A DNA stretch of 64,000 nucleotides from Acuticoccus mangrovi (GTDB lineage Bacteria > Pseudomonadota > Alphaproteobacteria > Rhizobiales > Amorphaceae): assembly GCF_016411865.1 (NCBI RefSeq), contig NZ_JAEKJA010000005.1:62001-126000 (forward strand), in the 5' to 3' direction. Each line of letters starts with the position of its first letter. Positions within the stretch are counted from its first letter, which is position 1. Shown here one piece after another: positions 50,301 through 57,091 of this stretch. The notes under the pieces are model-generated. The model did no database searches. It was given only the letters and a program-made list of their open reading frames with translations, and was not told the origin of the DNA. The position numbers and the translations under genes are program-made.

Positions 50301-52672
50301 TCGTCCTGCCCGACCAGCCTGACGTCGATGAATCCGGGGCTGAGTTATCTGACGAAGAGAAAGAGCACGTCGACGAGCACTCCGATCCGGCCGGGCCGGG
50401 CGATGGCGGCGGCTCGGCGAGCACCATCGCCCTGGAGGACCGCGGCGACGTGGCGCTCGCCGCGGTCAACACCATCGATATCCTCGAGGCTGAGCTCACC
50501 AAGACGCTGGCGCTCACGAACGGCAACAGCCTCGTCCTTTATGGCGCAGAGGGTCACGACGGCGCAAAAACCATCAACGGGCAGATGCTGGACGCGATGG
50601 GCCAGAAGATCGGCGAGGAGAAGGTGTTCGTCACCGAGGACGTCGATCTCCTCAAGTGGGACGCCGTAGCGCTCGGCAACAACGAGTTTTCGATCCTCAC
50701 CGACCGCGACGAGATGAGCGAGAAGGCGTTCGTGATCACCGTCAGCGGCGAGGTCTACAACCAGGCGGATCCGAAGAAGGGCACCAACTTCTACGACGAA
50801 GGCGCGCGAGCCGTGCTCGACAACGGCAATTATGTCGAGGTCACGCGTGGCGACTACGAGGTTGGCAGCACGGGCACCGTCACCGTCACGCTGCGCGACG
50901 CCGACGGCGACAAGATCGAGCGGGAGAAGATCGGCGACAGCAGCGACAGGAACTTCCAGTCGGCCGTGGTCGGCCTCGTCGGGGGCGGCTTCGCGGTCGC
51001 CTACAACGAAGAGGACAGCAAGGACAACGACATCCGGCTGCACATCTTCGACGAGAACGGCCATGAGACGAAGGCCGGATTCCTGCCGGCAATCAACGTC
51101 GGCGACACGAACGCGCACAGCGAGCCGGCACTCGCCGCGCTCGGCGACGGCTCCTTCGTGCTCATCTACAACAAGGACGAGGGGACCGACCAGATCCGCG
51201 GCATCCGGATCGGCGCCGACGGCCGGAAGATCGGCGCCGATTTCGTCGTCGCCGACGCGCAAAGTGCCCACACTTCGGCGACGACGCTGGAGGACGGCCG
51301 CGTCTCGATCTCCTTCGTCAAGACGGGCGGCGAGGTGGTGAACACCGTTCTGACCTTCGAGCTCGACTTCGACGGCACCGCCGAAAGCGATGTCTTCCGG
51401 GGCAGCGTCGGCGACGATGTTGCCGAGGGTGGCGCCGGCGACGACGGCCTATTCGGCTCGGCCGGCGACGACGCCCTCTTCGGTGGCGAGGGCGAGGACT
51501 ACATCGACGGCGGCGCCGGCGCGGACACGCTGAATGGCGGCGCTGGCGACGACGTCCTCGACGGCGGTGCGGGCGACGACGTGATGACCGGCGGGGCCGG
51601 CGCGGACATCTTCGCCATTGCCGAGGATACGAGCTTCGACTTCGGCAACGACGTCATCATCGACTTCGAGGCCGGTACCGACCTCATCGACCTTCTCCAG
51701 GTCGACGGCATCTCCTCGATCGACGACCTCGGGATCGAGCAGGTCGGCGCCGACACGGTGCTCACGGTCGGTAACGCGACGACGGCCGTCGCCGAGGGCG
51801 AGGAGAGCGGGGAGGCCGAGCGGACCAACACCATCACGCTGAAGGGGGTGGATGCGGCGGACCTCGACGACGCGAGCTTCGCCCATGCCGGCAACACCGT
51901 CGGCGAGCGTGGCACGTTGGAGCTGAGCACCACCTTGAGCACCGTCAACCTCCTCAAGACGTACGAGAACCCGGTCGTGGTCGCGTTCGTGAAGACCATG
52001 AACGACAAGTCCATGGTCGAGGCGCGCGTTTCCAACGTGACCGCCGACTCGTTCGACATCGCGCTTCAGGAGCCCGACGACTACGACGGCGAGCATGACG
52101 TGGAGACGGTGAGCTACATGGTGCTCGAGGCCGGGCGGCACGTGCTTTCCAACGGCTCGGTCATCGAGGCCGGCACCATCGACACCGACGCCCATTACCA
52201 CACCCGCCAGAAGGGCGAGTTCGCAAGCGTCGAATTCGACGGCGATCTGTCCGGTGCAGACACGCGGGTCTTCGCGTCAGTCAACAGCCAGAACGGCAAC
52301 GACTTCGTCACCACGCGCATGACCAACGTGACGGCGGAGGGTTTCGAGATCGCAATGGCCGAGCAGGAGGCCAACACCGACGGCCACAAGGTCGAGACGA
52401 TCGGCTACATCGCCTTCCAGGACGGCGATTTCGGCGACTTCGTGACCGGTGGGCTGCGCCTCGACGAGGACCGGGAGGAGCTCGATGCCCCGATCGACTT
52501 TGCCCAGATCAACGGCATGGGCGGCTCGGACACCGCCAACGTCCGCCAGGACCTGGAGGACCGCGAGATCTTCGTCCAGGAAGAGAAGTCCCACGACAGC
52601 GGGACGAACCACCCCTACGACGACGTCGCGTTCATCAACTTCCACCAGGACGACGGGCTGTTCCTGGTCTGA
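47315..52672 (+). CDS. Giant RTX-type calcium-binding protein (1785 aa)
   Basis: The start has GGAGAG in front. Order: a short amphipathic N-terminus (KFFKKVGDFFENQF); 21 18-residue repeats (residues 44-422); less regular RTX-like turns to about 800, broken by a hydrophobic helical insert at 659-749; a Glu/Asp-rich helical segment; a propeller-like beta region (about 1046-1355: FAVAYNEED, FVLIYNKDEG); seven or so canonical GGxGxDxLx turns (1363-1435) ending FAIAEDTSFDFGNDVIIDFEAGTD in outline; three related beta modules at about 1552, 1650 and 1728; and a C-terminus of FLV. There is no Sec signal, so type I secretion is expected, with the exporter encoded elsewhere. Likely an adhesin, surface-layer or toxin-like protein. 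Confidence 0.85.
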   Translation: MGRAVKFFKKVGDFFENQFNPIQHGDSGDNTMNGRNLAYNKLYGKEGDDTLKAFGARNVLYGGDGDDYLRAVGASNLLDGGEGNDRILGLGLHNRMRGEEGNDSLDGIGAYNDMDGGIGDDVLRGLGAYNRMKAGDGADQLVGVGAYNAMDGGAGNDHLIGVGAYNRMNGGDGDDQIEAIGAANRVDGGKGSDRIIGIGGVNLLAGGAGADTIIGVGGVNTVDGGSDDDVLVAVGGVNVMDGGAGDDIMIAAGVASKMKGGAGEDLMVAVSIENWQEGGDGDDRMFALGGANQQFGGAGDDTIVGIGGGNVQFGGSGDDMLFGLATAVNLQYGDDGDDIMVALGNLNVQIGGSGDDIAFGLGSYNVQLGGSGADILVALGSLNLQHGGSGDDVLVGLGSLNVQVGSNGHDILIGAGNGNIQFGGTLVADLPNDVAIAGLEVQLPGDEVMDLYNEHVGTISPDTDQNILVAGGQFNLQVGGSGTDIAVGVGKGNLQLLGAGDDIAVSGGKANLQLGMEGEDFMLTLQANKGLGGTMQSGGEGDDLMVAYLQRMKDGAPIGVQFGDSGNDVMAMLSSDFRYDELTDYGKLGTAAKALFIDGSTIQFGGDGEDTIISMVADFAVRSGGAGDDLFLNLGEGGFGIGGDGDDFMVSGVVPSSLYDGGSGVDVMLDFASFMRIEFGFYGLVADFFDAVVAELVGEVNEPAGRLGAIGDAMGGITDTVTSLIPGIDDIAGLATEFLTTFDLPAGNTFLGGDDDDVFGIASDLTTAIGGAGDDTFIVHLDAVSETTITDIDVHDGVSPEIVKNALDLLDGLEGGQSQDSASSGGRDVVELRGDDELSVEDLEFQRDGANLIVTVNTSLPEAELAGTGPAPVIETGRQVSVITFEGMDLSATDADGRAEVLRIVGQTTIEIDLAAAFDAGLFDGAEEEAISFDAATLAPFITAGSADTRVADGTLLGDFVSEKTEALRDVFDDLAGRFVDFAHDVADAAEDIAEVVLPDQPDVDESGAELSDEEKEHVDEHSDPAGPGDGGGSASTIALEDRGDVALAAVNTIDILEAELTKTLALTNGNSLVLYGAEGHDGAKTINGQMLDAMGQKIGEEKVFVTEDVDLLKWDAVALGNNEFSILTDRDEMSEKAFVITVSGEVYNQADPKKGTNFYDEGARAVLDNGNYVEVTRGDYEVGSTGTVTVTLRDADGDKIEREKIGDSSDRNFQSAVVGLVGGGFAVAYNEEDSKDNDIRLHIFDENGHETKAGFLPAINVGDTNAHSEPALAALGDGSFVLIYNKDEGTDQIRGIRIGADGRKIGADFVVADAQSAHTSATTLEDGRVSISFVKTGGEVVNTVLTFELDFDGTAESDVFRGSVGDDVAEGGAGDDGLFGSAGDDALFGGEGEDYIDGGAGADTLNGGAGDDVLDGGAGDDVMTGGAGADIFAIAEDTSFDFGNDVIIDFEAGTDLIDLLQVDGISSIDDLGIEQVGADTVLTVGNATTAVAEGEESGEAERTNTITLKGVDAADLDDASFAHAGNTVGERGTLELSTTLSTVNLLKTYENPVVVAFVKTMNDKSMVEARVSNVTADSFDIALQEPDDYDGEHDVETVSYMVLEAGRHVLSNGSVIEAGTIDTDAHYHTRQKGEFASVEFDGDLSGADTRVFASVNSQNGNDFVTTRMTNVTAEGFEIAMAEQEANTDGHKVETIGYIAFQDGDFGDFVTGGLRLDEDREELDAPIDFAQINGMGGSDTANVRQDLEDREIFVQEEKSHDSGTNHPYDDVAFINFHQDDGLFLV
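47444..48580 (+). repeat. 21 x 18-residue alternating RTX repeats
   Basis: Each unit is two nonapeptides: a canonical GGxGxDxUx (for example GGAGNDHLI) and a divergent GUGxxNxUx (GVGAYNRMN, GLGSLNVQV), U being hydrophobic. The second nonapeptide nearly always has Asn where the calcium-binding Asp would be, and lacks GG. One unit has 19 residues. The 54-bp DNA repeats have diverged too much for simple slippage. Confidence 0.85.
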
Positions 52673-52765
52673 CGATGGGCCCCGCGGCCGAGGTGCGGCG
52701 CATGCCCCGGTCCGGGCGGCGCCGCGCCTTCACGCTGCGGGATCGCTCGCCCGGCGCCGCGCCCC

Positions 52766-53998
52766 TCAGTGGCAGACGGCGCCGGCGAGCGGGATGCCGA
52801 AGCCGTACACCTCGTCGCGCCCCGCCTTACCAAGGTCCCTCGCGGCACGGCCATAGTCCGCCACGATCTCTTCGGCATCGAGCGAACTGTTGATCCTCTG
52901 GTCGGCCGCGAGCAGCGCCGTCACGAACGGGGCCGCGACAGACGTGCCGCTCGCAAAGCTCGGCCGATCCCCGCGCGGCACCACCACGTCGACACCGGGC
53001 GCTGCGAAATCGATGTGGGGCCCGGTCACGGCAAGGTCGTAGATATCGGCATCCGCGTCGACCGCCGTCACCGCGATGACCTCGTCGAAGGCGGCGGGAA
53101 AGCGGGGGTTGGCGGCGGGGCCGTCGTTGCCCGCAGCTGCAACGATGACGAGCCCGCGCGCCACCGCGCTCTGCACCCCGAGGTCGAGGATCTTGTTGTA
53201 GGGCCCCGCGAGGCTGACGTTGACGACGCGCGCCCCGCTGGCGGCCAGCCACTCGAACGCGCGCAAAAGATCATCAACCCCGGCCGCCCCCGCCATGGTC
53301 GGCGCGTCGCCCGCCACCACGGCGTTCAGGATGACGGGGTCGATCAGCCGGCCCTCACCGGCCAGCAGCAAGGCGAGCGCTGTGCCGTGGTCCGTTCCCG
53401 TCTGTGCGTCCGGGTCGCGGCGAAAATCGGCGGTCTCGATCTGCGCAGCGATCCCGCCCACCGCGGCAGGGTCGATCGCCGTATCGACGAGGCCGATGGT
53501 CGCATAGGCTCTGCAGCCGGAAGCCGGCCAGCCGATCATTTCGCCGGCGTATCTGAACCGCTCCAGCGCCCGCGCCGGCGGCTTGGGCACCGAATAGCCG
53601 TGGTTGACGCCCGCGGTCGCCGTATCGTCCAGCGCTTCGATTTCGGCGATCGCATCCGGTCCCGTTCGCCCCTCCGGAATGCGCAGGACCAGCATGGTCT
53701 GGCCGAGTGCTTCCAGCGCGTCCCGTCGCGAAACCTCGTAGCCAAGGGGGCGTGCGGCCGCGACCAGCGCATCTGCGGAGGCCGCATCCGGGATGAGGAC
53801 GACGAGCTCGCTGGCATCGACCACGGTGCCGGCGTCCGCCACGATCCATTCGCGCGGAACGGGCCTGAGATCGTACCGATCGGGCGCGAGGTACACCTTG
53901 GCGAGCGAGGGAGGCAGGTCCGCACCCGCCGCGGGCACCGCCGCGCCGACGCATGTTGCGGAAATCGCGAAGAGCGTCAGCGTTCCTTGTCGCATCAT
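52766..53998 (-). CDS. Secreted subtilisin-like (S8) serine protease
   Basis: 410 aa. The Sec signal ends AAG-AD; a propeptide-like domain at about 60-115 (VVLIPDAASADALVAAA...LVLRIPEG) precedes the catalytic domain with Asp in IGLVDTAID, His in TDHGTALALLL, Asn in AAAGNDGP and Ser in FASGTSVAAPFV. The triad is complete, so it should be active in the periplasm or outside. GTG 54001, ATG 53998 and ATG 53995 are consecutive; AGGAG fits the second. It converges with the RTX gene and is divergent from the anti-sigma/sigma pair; no copy of the TTGAACC element faces it. Confidence 0.9.
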   Translation of the reverse strand: MMRQGTLTLFAISATCVGAAVPAAGADLPPSLAKVYLAPDRYDLRPVPREWIVADAGTVVDASELVVLIPDAASADALVAAARPLGYEVSRRDALEALGQTMLVLRIPEGRTGPDAIAEIEALDDTATAGVNHGYSVPKPPARALERFRYAGEMIGWPASGCRAYATIGLVDTAIDPAAVGGIAAQIETADFRRDPDAQTGTDHGTALALLLAGEGRLIDPVILNAVVAGDAPTMAGAAGVDDLLRAFEWLAASGARVVNVSLAGPYNKILDLGVQSAVARGLVIVAAAGNDGPAANPRFPAAFDEVIAVTAVDADADIYDLAVTGPHIDFAAPGVDVVVPRGDRPSFASGTSVAAPFVTALLAADQRINSSLDAEEIVADYGRAARDLGKAGRDEVYGFGIPLAGAVCH

Positions 53999-54106
53999 CA
54001 CAGCTCTCCTGCCGTCGAGGCAGCCATCTTGCGACGGACAGCACCGGTGCGCAACGCGTCAGGCATCTGCTTCTTGACGCTAAGGAGCCTGACGCAAAGG
54101 GGAGAA

Positions 54107-54135
54107 TTGAACCACCCGGGGCTCGCACACGACCC
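54107..54135 (+). promoter_or_regulatory. ECF-type promoter P2
   Basis: TTGAACC (54107-54113), 16 nt, CGACCC (54130-54135), preceded by GAGAA. It lies 27 bp before the upstream ATG at 54163. Confidence 0.6.
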
Positions 54136-54373
54136 ATGCAGGACCCGTGGAAAGGACCGAGCATGGCGCAGACAAACAACCCGGCAGCGCGCGGCAAGCC
54201 GGGGATCGGCGCGCCGCCGCGCGATGTCGCTGACGCCGCGGGCGTCGTCCAAGCCGCCCTTCCCCATCACGCCACCCCTCCGGAGACCCTGCCGTGCGAC
54301 ACGCGGCGACACCGCGCAGCGTGGCAGGACCCATGCGCAATCGACGGACGGGACGGCCGCGCCGTGAAAAGAA

Positions 54374-54401
54374 TTGAACCGCCGGGTCACGCATGCGACC
54401 C
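54374..54401 (+). promoter_or_regulatory. ECF-type promoter P3 of the anti-sigma/sigma operon
   Basis: TTGAACC (54374-54380), 15 nt, CGACCC (54396-54401), preceded by AAGAA. It ends 28 bp before the anti-sigma ATG, matching the P2 geometry. Autoregulation by the encoded ECF factor is the simplest reading. Confidence 0.65.
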
Positions 54402-54429
54402 ATTCCGGACCCGCGGAAGAGGACCGATC

Positions 54430-55044
54430 ATGGCGCAGACGAACGACGCCGAGACGAACGGCAGGGACCCGCTCCAAGACCTCCACCGCGGACGCCTCAC
54501 GCAGGACGAGGCCGAGCGCCTCACTCGCGCGATCGAGTCCGACCCCCGCCTTGAAGCCGAGTACCGGCTGGTCGCTGCGCTCGGGGAGACCGACGGTGCG
54601 CACAGCGCCTTCCCGGGCGAGCTCGGCTGGGCGCGGCTGCAACAGGCCTTGGCGCGCGAGACACCGCAGCGCAGCGGCGTGAACGTGTGGCAGCGCAGCG
54701 TGAGTGTGTGGCAGGCGGCTGCTTGTCTCCTCCTCGCCGTCGCGGGCTGGCAGCTTGCCGTGGCGCCGTATCTTGCGGGGCGCGGCGTGGCGCCGGGCTA
54801 CGTCACCGCGACCGGCGAGACCGGACCTGCCCCGCACGGCCCAGCCTTGCGCGTCGCCTTCGTGCCGGAGGCGAGTGAAGCCGCGATCCGTACGCTCCTG
54901 CGCGAGAGCGGCGCAACCATCGTGGACGGTCCGACGGCGGTTGGCCTCTACACGCTCGCCTTCGAGGACGAGGAAGCACGCAAGGCCGCGCTGGACCGCC
55001 TCGTCGGCAACCCCACCGTGATCGACTTCGTCGAGGCACAATAG
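54430..55044 (+). CDS. One-pass membrane anti-sigma factor with protease-propeptide-like exported domain
   Basis: 204 aa. A cytoplasmic N-terminus with anti-sigma-like helices (DPLQDLHRGRLTQDEAERLTRAIESDP; no zinc motif) leads to one transmembrane helix at about 95-115 (QAAACLLLAVAGWQLAVAPYL). The exported C-terminus (LRVAFVPEASEAAIRTLLRE...) has a beta-alpha-beta pattern resembling the N-terminal domain of the adjacent S8 protease. It is 33 bp upstream of the ECF sigma gene. Inferred role: hold the sigma factor until the exported domain is bound or cut. The family assignment rests on position and topology. Confidence 0.7.
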   Translation: MAQTNDAETNGRDPLQDLHRGRLTQDEAERLTRAIESDPRLEAEYRLVAALGETDGAHSAFPGELGWARLQQALARETPQRSGVNVWQRSVSVWQAAACLLLAVAGWQLAVAPYLAGRGVAPGYVTATGETGPAPHGPALRVAFVPEASEAAIRTLLRESGATIVDGPTAVGLYTLAFEDEEARKAALDRLVGNPTVIDFVEAQ

Positions 55045-55077
55045 CCTGCCGCCGGAGAGCCAGAATCCGATGCTGCA

Positions 55078-55725
55078 ATGACTGAAGAGCGACGCACTCC
55101 GGCACGATCCTCGGAAGACGACCGGCCTGCCCCGTCCGTCACCGGGCGCACCGCCATGGGACAAAGGGGTGGAGCTGCCGATCTCGACGCACTTCTGGCG
55201 CGCATCGCGGTGCGTGACAGGACGGCGATGCGCGCATTCTACGAAGCGGTCGGCCCCGACCTTCACCGCTTCATCCAGACGCGGCTGAACGATCCGCATG
55301 AGGCGGCCGACGTCCTGCAGGAGACCATGCTGGAGGTCTGGCGCCAGGCGCACGCCTTCGAGCGTCGTTCGGCGGTGCGCACCTGGGTGTTCTCGATCGC
55401 GCGCAACAAGGCGATCGACCGTGTGCGCAGGAGTGCCCCCACGGGGCCTGCGCCTGACGAGGAGATCGCCGACGCCGCGCCGGACCCCGAGGCCGCCATG
55501 GCGGCCCTGCAGGACGGAGACCGGCTACGAGAGTGCATCGGATCATTGAAGACCGTCCACCGCGCGGCAATCCAGCTCGCCTACTTCCGCGATCTTCCCT
55601 ACGGTGAGATTGCGCAGATCGAGAACTGCTCCATCGGCACGGTGAAGACCCGCATCCACCACGCCAAACGCCTCCTCCTGCACTGCCTCTCCAAGAAGCC
55701 AAGCCGGCGCGGGGGCGGCGTATGA
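55078..55725 (+). CDS. ECF-type RNA polymerase sigma factor
   Basis: 215 aa. Region 2 (ALLARIAVRDRTAMRAFYE, DVLQETMLEVWRQAHAF, RTWVFSIARNKAIDRVRR) recognises the -10; region 4 (LKTVHRAAIQLAYFRDLPYGEIAQIENCSIGTVKTRIHHAKRLL) the -35. There is no extra C-terminal domain. About 35 residues precede region 2, so a start at ATG 55156 is possible. It follows the anti-sigma gene and likely reads the TTGAACC-N15/16-CGACCC promoters in front of that gene and the RTX gene. Confidence 0.9.
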   Translation: MTEERRTPARSSEDDRPAPSVTGRTAMGQRGGAADLDALLARIAVRDRTAMRAFYEAVGPDLHRFIQTRLNDPHEAADVLQETMLEVWRQAHAFERRSAVRTWVFSIARNKAIDRVRRSAPTGPAPDEEIADAAPDPEAAMAALQDGDRLRECIGSLKTVHRAAIQLAYFRDLPYGEIAQIENCSIGTVKTRIHHAKRLLLHCLSKKPSRRGGGV

Positions 55726-55815
55726 TCCCGTCGCCGTTCCGGTGCGGATGGCGATGCCTCCGGCACCGGGACATTCGGCGAAAGGTGCGGGCGCCGGGAT
55801 CACCTGGGCGGTGAG

Positions 55816-56085
55816 GTGGTGGTCGAGCCTGACGACGCGCCTTGCGCCTGCGGCTCGCATGATCACGTCAGGATCGGCAAGGACGTTTCGGAACGGCTCG
55901 ACGTGTTGCCGGTGAAGTTCCAGGTGATCGTCACCTGCCGGCCGAAGGACGCCTGCAAGCGTGGCGGGACGGCATCGTCCAGATCGCTGCGGCGGCCCGC
56001 CTGATCGAGGCGGGGCCGCCGACCGAGGCGGTGCTCGCCCCACATCGCCGTCTCCAAATGCGCCGACTTCGGCACGCTCAAGCGG
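55816..56085 (+). pseudogene. IS66-family transposase (TnpC) remnant
   Basis: The frame VEPDDAPCACGSHDHVRIGKDVSERLDVLPVKFQVIVTCRPK is the zinc-ribbon/early DDE region of IS66 TnpC; a frameshift later it continues LIEAGPPTEAVLA-like and VSKCADF. Only about 90 of some 500 residues remain, with neither end of the element recognisable. Confidence 0.8.
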
Positions 56086-56150
56086 TGAAACGATGTCTGC
56101 GAACTTCGCACACGGCCCATTCTCGTTGACGACTGCGTGGCGCTTCGTCG

Positions 56151-56576
56151 TCAATCCTCCACGAGAAGGGCCGATGGCGTGATCCGGGCCCCCTTTTTTC
56201 CGCCTGAGGCGGGCTGGTGAGCCTTCACGATAGAGCTATCGATCAGCTGCAACGCGGCCGGTTCCCGAACCGCGAGGGCCTCGAAAATCGTCAGCCACCC
56301 CCGCGCTTCGCCCATCTGTTGTCGCGATTGTGGACCGCCGTCGACGGGCCGTAGCGCGGAGGCAGATCGCGCCAGGGCGAGCCCGTGCGCAGGATCCAGA
56401 AGATCCCGTTCAGAACGCGCCGGTCGTCGACGCGCTGCCGGCCTGGCGGCGCAGGCGGCAACAGCGGCTCGATGATGGATCACTCCACCTCGCTCAGATC
56501 GCAACGGGCCTCGGCAAGCCTCCCACCAGGCGGGAGTTTGGATCACGTTTATCCCGGTGCGGAAATCTGTGACCAT
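56151..56576 (-). pseudogene. IS5-family transposase remnant, right edge of island
   Basis: From an ATG (56576): MVTDFRTGINVIQTPAWW, then shifted frames with DLSEVEWSIIEPLLPPAPPGRQRVDDRRVLNGIFW, a WRDLPPRYGPSTAV-like segment, and finally AAFEALAVREPAALQLIDSSIVKAHQPASGGKKG (first catalytic Asp). The C-terminal half is missing. Its first 70 bp are the inverted partner of 44354-44420. Confidence 0.8.
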
Positions 56577-56587
56577 GAGTCCCCAAC

Positions 56588-57091
56588 CTAGATGCCGGCG
56601 GCGAGCTCGCGCTGGCCGGCGGCGAGAACGGCGCTGAGATGCGGCATATAGGAGCGCCAGGCCGACAGGGTGAACGCGTCCTCGGCCTCGCGCGTGATCA
56701 CCACGCTGACGCCGTCGAACACCGTGCGAGCGCCTTCCCCGACGGGGATGGTGGCGAGGTTGCGCGGCATTGCCATCGCGAGCAGCGTCGCGGCGCCGGG
56801 GCCGGCGAGGTGCAGCACCATGTCGCGCCCGCAGATGCCGACGAGGCTGTGCGGCACGGCGAGGCCGGCGGCGGCCGCGCCGATCGCCTCGGCGTCCGCT
56901 TCGGGAGCGGTGAGGAGCCACTCGTCGGGGCCGAGGGCGAGGAGGGCGCGCCCGCCGGCCTCGGTGCGGGTGCCGATGACGAGGGGAAGGGGCACCGCGA
57001 GAGCCGCCGCCACCACGTTGGCGTCGGCCGGATCGACGCGCAGGCTGAAGCGGGCGAGCGGCGCGGGGACGGTGATCTCGGCGGTGCTCAT
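56588..57091 (-). CDS. soxG: Sarcosine oxidase gamma subunit
   Basis: 167-aa small subunit of heterotetrameric sarcosine oxidase, fold related to the folate-binding GcvT domain. LALGPDEWLLTAPEADAEAIGAA, HSLVGICGRDMVLHLAGPGA and FDGVSVVITREAEDAFTLSAWRSY are typical. The ATG overlaps the soxA stop (ATGA). It ends 12 bp from the IS remnant, so the operon's 3' end is at the island edge. Confidence 0.92.
   Translation of the reverse strand: MSTAEITVPAPLARFSLRVDPADANVVAAALAVPLPLVIGTRTEAGGRALLALGPDEWLLTAPEADAEAIGAAAAGLAVPHSLVGICGRDMVLHLAGPGAATLLAMAMPRNLATIPVGEGARTVFDGVSVVITREAEDAFTLSAWRSYMPHLSAVLAAGQRELAAGI

Larger units (their letters stand above)
54102..54447 (+). repeat. Tandem duplication of a promoter plus gene start before the anti-sigma gene
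   Basis: About 80 bp (54102-54183) recur at 54369-54447, 267 bp apart: GAATTGAACC, CGACCCAT, GGACCCG, GGACCGA and ATGGCGCAGACRAACRAC. The upstream ATG (54163) opens a frame of 89 codons that runs without a stop into the real anti-sigma start at 54430. So the gene may have a second, longer product, or the left copy is the remnant of a duplicated gene. No other gene is seen in the 428-bp gap 54002-54429. Confidence 0.7.

Noticed and set aside
54002-54106. A copy of the TTGAACC promoter driving the S8 protease
   Set aside because: I looked on the minus strand for GGGTCG-N15/16-GGTTCAA upstream of the protease start and found none; the protease may be constitutive.
54163-55044. Annotating the anti-sigma gene from the upstream ATG as the main product
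   Set aside because: The extra 89 residues are low-complexity and Pro/Arg-rich, include the translated copy of the P3 promoter, and the downstream start has the same leader geometry.
44354-56576. Active composite transposon
   Set aside because: All transposase and resolvase genes inside or at the edges are frameshifted or truncated, and only one IS end per side is left.
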